Shown here in pieces: positions 25,562 to 34,873 of a stretch of 37,394 bases of DNA. Below the pieces are notes generated by a model, which saw only the letters and a list, made by a program, of their open reading frames with translations, was not told the origin of the DNA and did no database searches. Positions within the stretch are counted from its first letter, which is position 1. Each line of letters begins with the position of its first letter. Source of the DNA: Paracoccaceae bacterium (GTDB lineage: Bacteria; Pseudomonadota; Alphaproteobacteria; Rhodobacterales; Rhodobacteraceae); NCBI GenBank assembly GCA_024227475.1, contig JAAEUI010000285.1:1-37394 (forward strand), given 5' to 3'. The translations under genes and the position numbers were made by a program.

Positions 25562-26203
25562 GTGTTCAAGCGACGCAAACAACTTTCCTGGGGAAGTTGG
25601 ATCAAAGAAGGAGTCTATCCCCGCGCTGGCTGGCGGCGGGTGATAAACTACGTCGGTCACCGGGTGAAACGCCTGCCCGGCTCGCCTCACAAAATTGCTC
25701 TTGGGTTTGCTTGCGGCGTGTTTGTGACTTTCTCTCCCTTTTTTGGCCTGCATTTTTTGTTCGCTGTTTTGTTGGCGTGGGTATTGCGCGGAAACGTACT
25801 TGCGTCGTTACTGGGCACATTTGTTGGCAACCCGATCACGTTCCCGTTCATCGCAACTACCAGTTACCAACTTGGGTTGATTATTCTTGGGTATGGACGT
25901 GAAGAAACGGTCTGGTCAAAGATAAAAGGCGGGTTTGCTGACGCATTCGAAACAATCTGGGCAAACACCAAATCCCTGTTCGGTGCTCAGCCAACCTCAT
26001 GGGATGGATTGGCTGAGTTTTTCCACGGAGTGTTCCTGCCTTATCTGGTTGGGGGGATTGCGCCGGGCCTGATTGTGGCGTTTGTGTTTTATTCTGGCGG
26101 CCGCCCGGTCATCGCAGCTTATCAAAGGCGCAGGAAAGGCCGTTTGATGCGTAAGATTAAGGAGTTGCGTCCCAAACGAAAATCCGGGGCTGACGAAGTT
26201 TGA
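25562..26203 (+). CDS. DUF2062 domain membrane protein
   Basis: A 213-residue protein with the DUF2062 pattern [39 protein letters not shown] and [10 protein letters not shown], and membrane segments near 45-75, 90-112 and 160-178. Start is GTG at 25562 after AGGACACCG. The function of DUF2062 proteins is not established. It lies 52 bp after rsh and before pdxJ, a position seen in other Rhodobacterales by my recollection. Confidence 0.85.
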   Translation: MFKRRKQLSWGSWIKEGVYPRAGWRRVINYVGHRVKRLPGSPHKIALGFACGVFVTFSPFFGLHFLFAVLLAWVLRGNVLASLLGTFVGNPITFPFIATTSYQLGLIILGYGREETVWSKIKGGFADAFETIWANTKSLFGAQPTSWDGLAEFFHGVFLPYLVGGIAPGLIVAFVFYSGGRPVIAAYQRRRKGRLMRKIKELRPKRKSGADEV

Positions 26204-26249
26204 GTTTTGGCCTAGGTTTGGCCGGGACCACCAGCAAGTTGGGCGAGCT

Positions 26250-27038
26250 ATGAATACACCCCATTCTAAACCAACCGGTAAACTTCGCCTCGGCGTGAAT
26301 ATTGACCACGTTGCAACCGTGCGCAATGCCAGGGGCGGTGCCTATCCCGATCCGCTGCGTGCAGCCATGCTGGCCGAATCTTCAGGTGCCGATGGCATTA
26401 CAGCACACCTGCGCGAAGATCGCCGCCATATAACCGACACGGATATTGATGCGTTGATGTCGGGGCTTTCGGTTCCGCTGAATTTCGAAATGGCGGCAAC
26501 GGATGAGATGCAGAAGATTGCCCTGCGCCATAAACCTCATGCCGTTTGTTTAGTGCCGGAAAAACGCGAGGAACGCACAACCGAGGGCGGGCTGGACGTT
26601 GCACGGGAGGAAAACCGGCTGGCGCATTTCATTGCGCCCCTGCGTGATGCGGGGTGCCGGGTTTCGATATTCATCGCGGCCGAAAAACGCCAGATCGAGG
26701 CGGCGGCGCGAATCGGAGCCGTGGTCATCGAACTGCACACCGGAGCCTATTGCGATGTCCATGCTGAAAGGCGGTTTGAAGAGCGCGATGCCGAGCTCGA
26801 ACGGTTGCGCGACATGTCTGCCTTTGCCGCGTCTCTGGGGCTGGAAGTCCATGCCGGGCACGGGCTGACTTATGACACGGTGAAACCCGTCGCAGCTTTT
26901 CCAGAGGTGGTGGAACTCAACATCGGACATTTCCTGATCGGTGAGGCAATTTTTTCGGGGCTAGATTCCGCGATCCGCCGCATGCGGGCGTTGATGGACG
27001 ACGCCAGGCGCGAAACCTTTGGTGAAGGTGTGGCATGA
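26250..27038 (+). CDS. pdxJ: Pyridoxine 5'-phosphate synthase
   Basis: Condenses 3-amino-2-oxopropyl phosphate with 1-deoxyxylulose 5-phosphate to give pyridoxine phosphate. The 262-residue TIM barrel begins [19 protein letters not shown], with [31 protein letters not shown] and [12 protein letters not shown], all family signatures containing active-site His and Glu residues. It overlaps the LysE-family gene by 4 bp. DXP links this vitamin B6 route to the MEP pathway elsewhere in the window. Confidence 0.96.
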   Translation: MNTPHSKPTGKLRLGVNIDHVATVRNARGGAYPDPLRAAMLAESSGADGITAHLREDRRHITDTDIDALMSGLSVPLNFEMAATDEMQKIALRHKPHAVCLVPEKREERTTEGGLDVAREENRLAHFIAPLRDAGCRVSIFIAAEKRQIEAAARIGAVVIELHTGAYCDVHAERRFEERDAELERLRDMSAFAASLGLEVHAGHGLTYDTVKPVAAFPEVVELNIGHFLIGEAIFSGLDSAIRRMRALMDDARRETFGEGVA

Positions 27039-27655
27039 CCGAATTGGGCACATTGGTTTCGGTTGGTTTGGCTTTCTGGTTTGTCGCCGCGTCTCCGGGT
27101 CCCGCAAACATTGCCAATTCGGTGATTGCCATGAAACACGGTCGCAAGACCAGTCTGAAATTTGGCCTCGGGCTGTCGGTAGCCCTGACCTTCTGGGGTG
27201 TATTGGCAGCGACTGGAATGGGCGCGCTCTTGCAGGCATCGGTTGGACTGCTTTTTGTATTGAAGTTGTTTGGGGCACTTTATCTGTTTTGGCTCGCTTG
27301 GCAGTCTGCAAAATCAGCCACGCGCCCGAAATCCCTAACTGTTTTAAGTGTTCCAGCCGGAAACTGGTTTTTGCGCGGTTTGATGCTCAATATGTCAAAC
27401 CCCAAATCGGTCATTGCCTGGATGGCTGCTTTGTCTGTGGGGTTGGATCCAACCGACACGACAGGGTCGGTCGTAACGGCCACCTCACTGTGTATTGTGA
27501 TCGCCTTTGCAAACAACGTTTCCTATTCTCTGGTGTTTTCCCTGAACGGTATGATGGCGGCTTACCAACGGGCGCGGCGCTGGATTGATGGTATTGTGTC
27601 TGGATTGTTTGCCATGGCAGGATTTGCGCTGCTCCGCAGCGCTTTTTCCAGATGA
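27035..27655 (+). CDS. LysE/RhtB family amino-acid exporter
   Basis: A 206-residue six-helix translocator with the motif [33 protein letters not shown] near residues 20-50, diagnostic of LysE/RhtB. Such proteins export lysine, homoserine, threonine or similar; the substrate cannot be read. The gene is inserted between pdxJ and acpS with 4-bp overlaps on both sides, so its translation is coupled to housekeeping genes. Confidence 0.88.
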   Translation: MTELGTLVSVGLAFWFVAASPGPANIANSVIAMKHGRKTSLKFGLGLSVALTFWGVLAATGMGALLQASVGLLFVLKLFGALYLFWLAWQSAKSATRPKSLTVLSVPAGNWFLRGLMLNMSNPKSVIAWMAALSVGLDPTDTTGSVVTATSLCIVIAFANNVSYSLVFSLNGMMAAYQRARRWIDGIVSGLFAMAGFALLRSAFSR

Positions 27656-28068
27656 TCCTCGGTATCGGTACCGATCTGGCCAATATCGAGCGGATTAGTG
27701 GCACGCTGGAGCGGTTTGGTGACAGGTTTCGCAACCGTGTTTTTACCGAGGTCGAACAACGCAAGGCGGAACGGCGCAAAGACGTGGCGGGCACCTATGC
27801 AAAACGCTGGGCAGCTAAAGAGGCCTGTTCCAAGGCGCTTGGCACCGGGCTGCGCATGGGCATCAGTTGGAAAGACATGGCGGTCAGCAACCTGCGCAGC
27901 GGACAACCCGTGATGCACTTGACCGGCTGGGCAGCTGAGCGGTTGAAAGAGATGACCCCGGAGGGCCACGAAGCGACAGTTCACGTCACCCTGACGGATG
28001 ATCACCCCTGGGCGCAGGCAATTGTGCTGATCGAGGCCCTGCCAGCTGCATCACCCAAGGTTGACTAA
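27652..28068 (+). CDS. acpS: Holo-[acyl-carrier-protein] synthase
   Basis: A 138-residue phosphopantetheinyl transferase that activates acyl carrier protein. The signature [15 protein letters not shown] holds the metal-binding Asp8 and [16 protein letters not shown] holds the catalytic Glu-Ala motif. Start ATG overlaps the exporter stop. Length and motifs normal. Confidence 0.95.
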   Translation: MILGIGTDLANIERISGTLERFGDRFRNRVFTEVEQRKAERRKDVAGTYAKRWAAKEACSKALGTGLRMGISWKDMAVSNLRSGQPVMHLTGWAAERLKEMTPEGHEATVHVTLTDDHPWAQAIVLIEALPAASPKVD

Positions 28069-28122
28069 CCGGGCGCAAATCGCCATGTAGCGCCGTACAC
28101 AAAATTCCCAAAGGCAGAGCAG

Positions 28123-28932
28123 ATGGCGCGTAAAGACAAAAAAACCGACGGGGTTACCGAGCTGATCAAAACCTTGTTCTGGGCGTTGCTGCTGGCGGGC
28201 CTGATCCGCACGATCCTGTTTCAGCCATTTTGGATTCCGTCCGGTTCGATGAAACCGACCTTGCTGATCGGCGATTTCCTGTTCGTCAACAAACACAGTT
28301 ATGGCTATTCATGGGCCTCTTGCCCGACGATCCGCGGTTTCAACTTCTGTGGATTTGCCAAGGACTGGGAAGGCCGTATCTGGCACGGTGAGCCGGAGCG
28401 CGGCGATATTATCGTATTCAAGCATCCGGCCAGTGGAACCGACTTTATCAAAAGACTCATTGGTTTGCCCGGTGACAAGGTTCAGGTGCGCGAAGGAATA
28501 TTGTACATCAACGACGAAAAAGTGCCGCAAACACCCGACGGCGTGTTCAGCGAGATCAAAGAGCAACAGGGCCCAATGCGAAACACGCCTCGCTGTGGCA
28601 ATGCACCCGTCGGAATCGGCGCAGTTTGCGAAAAACCCCAAGCGATAGAAACCCTGCCCGGAGGGCTGGAGCATATTGTTCTGAACATCTCGGACCAGCG
28701 GTCAGACAATACGCCCGCCTACCAGGTGCCAGAGGGGCATTACTTTTTCATGGGCGACAACCGCGACAATTCAACCGACAGCCGTTATGCGCAGCGGGCC
28801 GGTGGGGTCGGGTTTGTTCCAGCGTCCTATCTGATTGGCCGCGCGGACCGGGTGATGTTCTCTTCTGCCGGCAAGTCGATTCTGGCATTCTGGACCTGGC
28901 GCAGCGACCGTTACTTCACGGGGTTGGAGTGA
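28123..28932 (+). CDS. lepB: Signal peptidase I
   Basis: Cleaves signal peptides at the periplasmic face. One N-terminal membrane helix (about 14-34) precedes the catalytic serine in PSGSMKPT (Ser42) and the general-base lysine in [12 protein letters not shown] (Lys110); box E ([12 protein letters not shown]) is present. 269 residues, normal for this family. The insert between the motifs has three cysteines in the [11 protein letters not shown] and NTPRCGN areas. The stop overlaps rnc. Confidence 0.96.
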   Translation: MARKDKKTDGVTELIKTLFWALLLAGLIRTILFQPFWIPSGSMKPTLLIGDFLFVNKHSYGYSWASCPTIRGFNFCGFAKDWEGRIWHGEPERGDIIVFKHPASGTDFIKRLIGLPGDKVQVREGILYINDEKVPQTPDGVFSEIKEQQGPMRNTPRCGNAPVGIGAVCEKPQAIETLPGGLEHIVLNISDQRSDNTPAYQVPEGHYFFMGDNRDNSTDSRYAQRAGGVGFVPASYLIGRADRVMFSSAGKSILAFWTWRSDRYFTGLE

Positions 28933-29615
28933 AACTGGCTTCCGAACTAAAGGATTTCCAGACCCGCCTTGGGCACAGCTTCGCACGACCGGAACTGCTG
29001 ATTGAGGCGATGACACACTCTTCGCTTTCCTCGCTGACCCGCGATGACAATCAGAGGCTGGAATTTCTGGGCGACCGGGTGCTCGGTCTGGCCATTGCTG
29101 GCGCGTTGATTGCTCATGATCCGAGCGCAACAGAGGGGCAGCTGGCCCCGCGTTTCAACGCGCTGGTGCGCAAGGAGACCTGCGCCGAAGTTGCTGTTGA
29201 GCTTGATCTTGGGGTAGCGCTGAAAATGGGCCGTTCGGAAATGCTGTCTGGCGGACGGCGCAAACAGGCGCTGCTCGGTGATGCGATGGAAGCGGTGATT
29301 GCCGCAGTCTATCAGGATGCCGGGTTCGAGGCAGCACGGGATCTGGTGCTGCGCGTTTGGGGAAAGCGTATCGCCACTGCTGAAGCCGACGCACGCGACG
29401 CAAAAACCACGTTGCAGGAATGGGCTCAGGCCCGGGGAATGCAGCCGCCAAAATATACCGAAACCGGCCGTTCAGGCCCAGATCATGCCCCGGAATTTGA
29501 AATCCGGGCAGAACTGGAAGATGGCACGGTGGCAAAAGCGAAAGCGCCATCCAAACGTCAGGCGCAACAGGCAGCGGCAACTGCCATGCTGAAAGAACTG
29601 GAGTCCCGGACATGA
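28929..29615 (+). CDS. rnc: Ribonuclease III
   Basis: Cleaves double-stranded RNA, including rRNA precursors. The signature NQRLEFLGD (41-49) is followed by [13 protein letters not shown] with the second catalytic Glu/Asp set, and a C-terminal double-stranded RNA-binding domain ([11 protein letters not shown] to the end). I chose GTG at 28929, overlapping the lepB stop, giving 228 residues; a longer frame inside lepB is not conserved. The stop overlaps era by 4 bp. Confidence 0.96.
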   Translation: MKLASELKDFQTRLGHSFARPELLIEAMTHSSLSSLTRDDNQRLEFLGDRVLGLAIAGALIAHDPSATEGQLAPRFNALVRKETCAEVAVELDLGVALKMGRSEMLSGGRRKQALLGDAMEAVIAAVYQDAGFEAARDLVLRVWGKRIATAEADARDAKTTLQEWAQARGMQPPKYTETGRSGPDHAPEFEIRAELEDGTVAKAKAPSKRQAQQAAATAMLKELESRT

Positions 29616-30526
29616 GTGACACACGCTGTGGTTTTGTTGCCCTGATCGGTGAGCCGAATGCTGGGAAATCGACGCTCATGAACCTGATGGTTGGGGCCAA
29701 GATTGCCATCGTCACCCATAAGGTTCAGACCACCCGGGCGCGTATACGTGGCATCGCGCTGGAGGATAAGACCCAGATCATTTTTGTTGATACGCCGGGC
29801 CTGTTTCGCACCCGCCGCAATCTTGACAAAGCCATGGTTGCTGCGGCCTGGGCAGCGACGTCGGATGCCGACATAACGGTGCTGCTGGTCGAAGCGCACC
29901 GCGGCCTGACGCCGGGCGTTCAAATGATACTGGACGGTCTGAAGGAGCGTACCGGCAGCAGGGCGCGGATCGTTCTGGCGATCAACAAGATCGACAAGGT
30001 GAAGTCAAAGATCCTGCTGGACATGACGCAGAAGCTGAATGAAGCCTTTGAATTCGAACAGACGTTCATGATTTCGGCTGAGAAGGGCCACGGTGTTGCC
30101 GATCTGCGGAAATACCTGGCAAGTGAACTGCCGGATGGGCCCTGGCACTATCCCGAGGACCAGATCGCTGACGCGCCGATGCGGATGATTGCTGCCGAAG
30201 TGACCCGGGAAAAACTTATGCTGCGGCTGCATCAGGAGCTGCCCTATTTCCTGACGGTGGAAACCGAGAATTGGGAACAACGCAAGGATGGCTCCGTGAG
30301 GATCGATCAGGTGATCTATGTCACCCGCGAAGGGCACAAGGGCATTGCGGTGGGGCCTAAGGGACAGACCATCAAAGGCGTCAGCATGGCAGCAAGGCAG
30401 GAGCTCAAGGAAATGGTTGGTGCCGAGGTACACCTGTTCCTGCAAGTCAAGCTTCGCCCACAATGGGAAAAAGAGGCTGAGCGGTTCACAGAGATGGGTC
30501 TCGATTTTTCTGACACCAAAAAATGA
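29612..30526 (+). CDS. era: GTPase Era
   Basis: Ribosome-assembly GTPase binding the 3' end of 16S rRNA. G1 is GEPNAGKST (13-21), G3 is [10 protein letters not shown]4 is NKIDK, and the C-terminal KH domain carries [25 protein letters not shown]. 304 residues. Coupled to rnc upstream and DUF1491 downstream by 4-bp overlaps, the standard alphaproteobacterial arrangement. Confidence 0.97.
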   Translation: MSDTRCGFVALIGEPNAGKSTLMNLMVGAKIAIVTHKVQTTRARIRGIALEDKTQIIFVDTPGLFRTRRNLDKAMVAAAWAATSDADITVLLVEAHRGLTPGVQMILDGLKERTGSRARIVLAINKIDKVKSKILLDMTQKLNEAFEFEQTFMISAEKGHGVADLRKYLASELPDGPWHYPEDQIADAPMRMIAAEVTREKLMLRLHQELPYFLTVETENWEQRKDGSVRIDQVIYVTREGHKGIAVGPKGQTIKGVSMAARQELKEMVGAEVHLFLQVKLRPQWEKEAERFTEMGLDFSDTKK

Positions 30527-30855
30527 CCCCCCGTCTGACCTCCGAATTCTGGGTGCAAGCCTATTTGCGCCGTTTGGCACTGGCTGACATTCCGGCCTTT
30601 ATCACAGCAAAGGGAGATGCGACGGCCGGTGCGGTTCTGGTAAAACAGGCCCCGTTGGACGGCTCGGCGCGTCTGTTCCAGCGCAGCTATGATCTTGATG
30701 GCAGCCGGGTCTGGGTGGTGTTGAGCGAGGGGGCCGAAGCGCAGGTTGATGAAGCCGTCGCTCGCCAGCGCGGCTTTGATCCCGATATCTGGGTCATCGA
30801 GGTTGAGGATCGGAACGGGCGCCATTTGCTGGAAGAAGATGGGCTGAGAGACTGA
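30523..30855 (+). CDS. DUF1491 family protein
   Basis: A 110-residue protein beginning [18 protein letters not shown] with GAVLVKQ and DPDIWVIEVEDRNGRHLL near the end, the pattern of DUF1491, a family found almost only in alphaproteobacteria and commonly next to era. Function unknown. It overlaps era by 4 bp, so is likely translationally coupled. Confidence 0.9.
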   Translation: MTPRLTSEFWVQAYLRRLALADIPAFITAKGDATAGAVLVKQAPLDGSARLFQRSYDLDGSRVWVVLSEGAEAQVDEAVARQRGFDPDIWVIEVEDRNGRHLLEEDGLRD

Positions 30856-30899
30856 CCTTTAGGATTCCAATGCCAATCGGGTTACTCTAACCTCTGCCC

Positions 30900-31646
30900 A
30901 TGGAATGGCGCGATCAGGGGGTGGTCGTGGCGGTGCGCCCGCACGCAGAAACCTCCGCAATCATTGAGGTGTTAACGGCTGAGCACGGGCGGCACGCGGG
31001 TGTTGTGCGCGGCGGGGTGTCGCGCAAAATGACCCCGGTATTGCAGCCTGGTAATCAGGTTGAAGTTGAATGGCGTGCCCGACTGGAGGAGCATCTGGGC
31101 TCGTACCGGGTGGAACTGCTGCACAGCCGCAGCGCGGTGCTGGCTGACCGGCAGGCATTGGCCGCGCTGGGGTCAGTTTGTGCGCTGGTCTGTTTTGCTT
31201 TTCCCGAACGGATGAACTTGCCGGATTTGTATGAGCGGACGCTGGTACTGGTTGGCGATCTTGCCACCGGGCGTGACTGGCTGCAATCCTACGCTCTTTG
31301 GGAGCTGGCGGTTTTGCAAGACCTTGGGTACGGGCTGGATTTGAGCAGTTGCGCGGCGACCGGGCGGACGCAGGATTTGATCTACGTTTCGCCAAAAACT
31401 GGCCGTGCCGTTAGCAGAGAAGGCGGAGCGGATTGGGCCGATCGGCTGTTGCCGCTGCCGGTATTTTTACGCGTCGGGGAAGGGATGACAGATATGGACG
31501 ATATCTGTGCCGCGCTGAAAACCACCGGGTTTTTTCTGGAGAACGGGTTGGCAAAGGCGCTTGGAAACCGGCCCCTTCCGGCAGCGCGGGAGCGGTTTGT
31601 GGCCATGCTGCGAAGGGCGGCCCAGCGGAAGAGCAATACGCTCTGA
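30900..31646 (+). CDS. recO: DNA repair protein RecO
   Basis: A 248-residue mediator that loads RecA on SSB-coated DNA in the RecF pathway. The start MEWRDQGVVVAVRPHAETSAIIEVLTAEHGRHAGVVRGG is the RecO OB-fold signature, followed by a helical domain. Cysteines in LSSCAATG mark a reduced zinc-finger region. The end (RRAAQRKSNTL) is poorly conserved, as is usual for RecO. Confidence 0.94.
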   Translation: MEWRDQGVVVAVRPHAETSAIIEVLTAEHGRHAGVVRGGVSRKMTPVLQPGNQVEVEWRARLEEHLGSYRVELLHSRSAVLADRQALAALGSVCALVCFAFPERMNLPDLYERTLVLVGDLATGRDWLQSYALWELAVLQDLGYGLDLSSCAATGRTQDLIYVSPKTGRAVSREGGADWADRLLPLPVFLRVGEGMTDMDDICAALKTTGFFLENGLAKALGNRPLPAARERFVAMLRRAAQRKSNTL

Positions 31647-31755
31647 TTGCAGCGTTTCTGGACAGGTGGCGCGGAGTGTCGGGCGTCGTCGCCGCTGGCT
31701 TGCCTGGGTTGGAGGAGTGACCTAACTTATTGTGGAATCATCAGGGGAATTGGCC

Positions 31756-32427
31756 ATGAAATCATTTGCAAGTATCCGAGAGGCTGCCGAAGCTCGCAAG
31801 GGCGGGGTGGGCGCCCTGAGTGCGATCCTTGATGACTACAGTTATGCGCGCGATATCAGTAAGTTAAGCGACGACCGCGTTCTGTCGGAGCTCTCCAAAC
31901 GGGTGTTTCAGGCCGGGTTCAACTGGAAGGTGGTGGAGAACAAATGGGATGGATTTGAAGCTGCATTTCATGGTTTTGACATCGGGCGCAATGCGCTGAT
32001 GTCGGATGAGGATTTGGATAAGCATCTGAAAAACACCGATATTATCCGGCATGGTAAGAAAATTCTGTCGATAAGGGACAATGCGGTATTTCTGTCGGAC
32101 CTGGCGCGCGAATATGGCTCAGCGGCGAATTGTATTGGGGAGTGGCCCTCGTCAGATCTGATAAGCCTTTGGGAAATAATGAAAAAACGAGGTGCAAGGC
32201 TGGGTGGGACAACCGGGCAATACGCGCTGCGGTTCCTTGGCAAGGACAGCTTTATTCTCAGCCGTTCGGTGGTTGCGGCGCTGAATGCGGCGGGGGTGAT
32301 TGACGGAGCGGCGACCAGCCAAACCGCGCGGAAAAAAGTGCAGGCGGCGTTCAATTCCTGGGCCGAGGAAAGCGGCGAAAGTTACACGCGGATGAGCCGG
32401 GTGCTGGCGATGTCGGTGGCGGATTAA
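31756..32427 (+). CDS. DNA-3-methyladenine glycosylase I family protein
   Basis: A 223-residue protein of the Tag/HhH glycosylase superfamily, recognised from LSELSKRVFQAGFNWKVVENKWDGFEAAFHGFD and the IIRHGKKILSIRDNA region, where the Tag fold places its recognition helices. The substrate may differ from E. coli Tag; the zinc-binding Cys/His pattern of classical Tag is not evident. The ATG at 31756 follows AGGGGA by 8 nt; a GTG at 31732 is possible but adds unconserved residues. Confidence 0.8.
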   Translation: MKSFASIREAAEARKGGVGALSAILDDYSYARDISKLSDDRVLSELSKRVFQAGFNWKVVENKWDGFEAAFHGFDIGRNALMSDEDLDKHLKNTDIIRHGKKILSIRDNAVFLSDLAREYGSAANCIGEWPSSDLISLWEIMKKRGARLGGTTGQYALRFLGKDSFILSRSVVAALNAAGVIDGAATSQTARKKVQAAFNSWAEESGESYTRMSRVLAMSVAD

Positions 32428-32440
32428 CCAGTTTTTGGGG

Positions 32441-32484
32441 GTATGGAATGCGTATGGAAAGCGTATGGTATGCGTATGGCAGTT
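32441..32484. repeat. 11-bp tandem repeat, four copies
   Basis: GTATGG recurs at 32441, 32452, 32463 and 32474, an exact 11-bp period. The unit reads GTATGGNATGC in the first and third copies with changes in the second (AAGC) and fourth. It lies between convergent genes, so is not a coding repeat. It has the spacing of one DNA turn, but no function is known. Confidence 0.7.
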
Positions 32485-32569
32485 TATGTGGCGGTGGGGA
32501 GAGGTTAACGCGGCGTGCGGTGCTGCCCCACACTACGGTTTGGAACCTAATAGCGTGTGGTTTTGGCAA

Positions 32570-34708
32570 CTACTTTGATCGTGCAGCGAAAGCCTTGAAC
32601 ATCTCGACCGCCTGATCGGCCGGGGTGTTGGCCTTGCCGAATTCGACCTTATCGGCGGCGAGGGCAGTGGACAGGGCGGTGAGGGTGTCGAGTGCCGCCT
32701 TGTCATCGTAACTTGCCAGAAGCTCTAAGGCATCAGCCCGGGAGTTGTGGAACCCGGCGAGGCGCAGGTTATAGCGGAACAGGCCGCCCAAAGTCGCCAG
32801 CAAGAACAGCAGAAGGATGGCCGGAGGACCGGTTTCGGCGATGGTGGCCCACCAGGATTTGTCTTCGGTCGAGTTTTGTGCCGCATAGGCGTCGGCGCAA
32901 GCTTTGGTGACGTCTGCGCTGTCCTCGGAACCCTGCAGGCAGGAGGCCATGAACAGGTCAAAGTCCTGGCGGCGCTGAGCGAGGGAGAAGCCGCCGGAAT
33001 TGATTTCGGCGAGGGCAGTGGTGGCCTTCAGTAGGTCCTGCTCCAGTTGCGGACGGATAGTGGTGGCTGTTAGGATTTGGGTGCGGAGTTGGGAGATATT
33101 TGGTTGAGCTGGGATGTTGCCAGGGAGGGTGTCGATAAAATCAATAAGGGCTTGATCGGCGGCGGCAGTAGACTCTGTTGGAGCGTCATTTAACGCTTCG
33201 GAAAGCAGGTTATCAAAACGCACAATTGTGCCAACTTCATCAAAGGCAATCACCGCGCTTTTGTCACGCAATCGATACAGTTCGACCAACGATGTGTCAG
33301 CACCTGAAAGTACTTTTCGCCAAGTTTCACCTGCATCAAGTGAGAGCGTTATTGAGTTGCCCCGATTCAGAGTGACCAGCGACGTCCCGTCCTGCAACCG
33401 ATTCAAATCGTACAAGTCCTGTGTTGTGAAAGACTCATGGGTCTGCCAAGTTTTTCCGGCATCTTGAGTGCGTGTAATCACTCCGTCTCGCCCAACTGCA
33501 ACCACTGTTATTCCATCCTTGAGCAGTTTTAGTCCGAACATGTCTTTTTGGGTTCCAACGTCGATGGGCTTCCAATTCTTTCCCTTGTCTGATGACAGGA
33601 GAATGCCAGCAGTCGAGCCTACTGCCAGTATTGTTATCCCGTCGGGTAAAACTTGAACTTCGATTGGTCGCCCGCCTTGGTCCAGAACGATAGCCTGCCA
33701 TTCTTTACCACCGTCAGAAGTTCGAAATGACCCGAACTTGCTGATTCCAATCATATTTTGACCATCTGGCAGAACAGTGATTTCGCCAACGGGCGATGAA
33801 TCGGTAAAAGGGTAAGTTTCCCAGGTGTCTCCGCCATCATCTGAGCGTGTTACTACTTCACCTCCCAGCGCTATCAGAGTTTTTTCGTCATTCTGAATGA
33901 CCAAATCATAAAAGTACTCATCGCTAATGTCTGAAAGGGTTTCCCAGGACTTTCCGCCATCGTCAGATCGAACGATGGCGGAATTGCTTATAGCGAAAAG
34001 CGCGGAACTGGTCGGTGCCTTTCGCAGTATGTTTGTGCCAAAAACTATGGGGGACTGGGTAGTTTGCCAAGATTCACCGACGTCCTGTGATCGCAAAATC
34101 GAGCCGTTATCCTCGATCGCGATCAGTGTGTTGTCTGCGAGAACGATCAGTTCCTGAAAAGCTACTTGGTTTGCATTGGGCAGTTCCTGCCAGGTTAGCC
34201 CAGCATCTGTCGAGCGAAGGATTGAATTCACTGTCGCATACCTGGATGATGCCCGTTTTAGAGCAACCAGAGTCCTACCGTCATTCAATTCGGATAGTTG
34301 GCCCAAGGAATAATGGGGTCCTGCGATTTTGACCGGGCGTGCTGCGAAAAAGAGTATGTCTTGCAATGTTTCACGATACACCTTGCGCGCGTTGTTCATC
34401 GTTTTGATCTGGTCGTTCACGATCTCGACCTGCGCTTCATAAGTAGAGCGCTGGGCATTCCAGTACTGCGGCACCAGCAGCAGGGAAGCGTAGTACAGAA
34501 AGCCGACGAGAATGGAGGCAAGCAACACACCGAGGAACAGGTTGGCGCGGCGCTCGGCTTTGGCCCCACGATCGCGCAGTTGCAGGACAAGGCTACCGGT
34601 TGTGCCATCGGGCAGTTCGCGCCACATGGCGGCCTGAGCCTGATCGGACAAGGCACGTTTCTGGGCGCGGGGGGAAAGTTCCTGAAAGGCTTCTTTAGAG
34701 AGGCTCAA
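32570..34708 (-). CDS. Membrane-anchored Asp-box (BNR/Ycf48-like) propeller protein
   Basis: A 712-residue protein with a 56-residue cytoplasmic start, membrane helix 57-80, a long extracytoplasmic region, a second helix near 628-645 and a cytoplasmic tail. Between the helices are eight Asp boxes (S/T-x-D-x-G-x-S/T-W), e.g. SDDGGKSWE and TQDAGKTWQ, at about residues 166, 207, 248, 289, 330, 372, 414 and 456, a spacing of 41-42 residues. This is the periodicity of Ycf48/BNR beta-propeller blades. Helical segments flank the repeats. The propeller should bind a periplasmic ligand or protein; no sialidase catalytic residues can be assigned. The repeat region is AT-richer than its flanks. No partner gene is adjacent. 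Confidence 0.85.
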   Translation of the reverse strand: MSLSKEAFQELSPRAQKRALSDQAQAAMWRELPDGTTGSLVLQLRDRGAKAERRANLFLGVLLASILVGFLYYASLLLVPQYWNAQRSTYEAQVEIVNDQIKTMNNARKVYRETLQDILFFAARPVKIAGPHYSLGQLSELNDGRTLVALKRASSRYATVNSILRSTDAGLTWQELPNANQVAFQELIVLADNTLIAIEDNGSILRSQDVGESWQTTQSPIVFGTNILRKAPTSSALFAISNSAIVRSDDGGKSWETLSDISDEYFYDLVIQNDEKTLIALGGEVVTRSDDGGDTWETYPFTDSSPVGEITVLPDGQNMIGISKFGSFRTSDGGKEWQAIVLDQGGRPIEVQVLPDGITILAVGSTAGILLSSDKGKNWKPIDVGTQKDMFGLKLLKDGITVVAVGRDGVITRTQDAGKTWQTHESFTTQDLYDLNRLQDGTSLVTLNRGNSITLSLDAGETWRKVLSGADTSLVELYRLRDKSAVIAFDEVGTIVRFDNLLSEALNDAPTESTAAADQALIDFIDTLPGNIPAQPNISQLRTQILTATTIRPQLEQDLLKATTALAEINSGGFSLAQRRQDFDLFMASCLQGSEDSADVTKACADAYAAQNSTEDKSWWATIAETGPPAILLLFLLATLGGLFRYNLRLAGFHNSRADALELLASYDDKAALDTLTALSTALAADKVEFGKANTPADQAVEMFKAFAARSK

Positions 34709-34785
34709 ACCAATGCTCCGTCTTCAATACGGGAAGGGTAGCACAAGTTGGTCCGGGCGCAAAACGGCAGAGCGTTGGCGATGCC

Positions 34786-34847
34786 GCCCCGGGCTTGATC
34801 CGGGGCTTCGTGAAGATTAGCGGGAGGTCCCGGGTCAAGCCCGGGAC
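34786..34847. repeat. Pair of GC-rich palindromic repeats
   Basis: Two hairpins with shared sequence: GCCCCGG (34786-34792) with CCGGGGC (34800-34806), and GTCCCGGG (34827-34834) with CCCGGGAC (34840-34847). Loop sequences are inverted copies of each other (cttgat and tcaag). This is the form of the short dispersed palindromes of alphaproteobacterial genomes whose translation gives PGLDPGSR-like peptides (from memory). They lie upstream of the propeller gene and after copA. Confidence 0.7.
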
Positions 34848-34873
34848 GGTAGTGACGTGATCAGTCTCCCCCC

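Noticed and set aside
31433-31720. A frame overlapping the recO end and extending past it (ends ...AAGLPGLEE)
   Set aside because: It runs through recO in another frame; the tail after recO is short and shows no recognisable family, so a gene remnant cannot be supported.
32441-32484. CRISPR-like array
   Set aside because: The repeats are 11 bp and contiguous with no spacers; a tandem repeat, not CRISPR.
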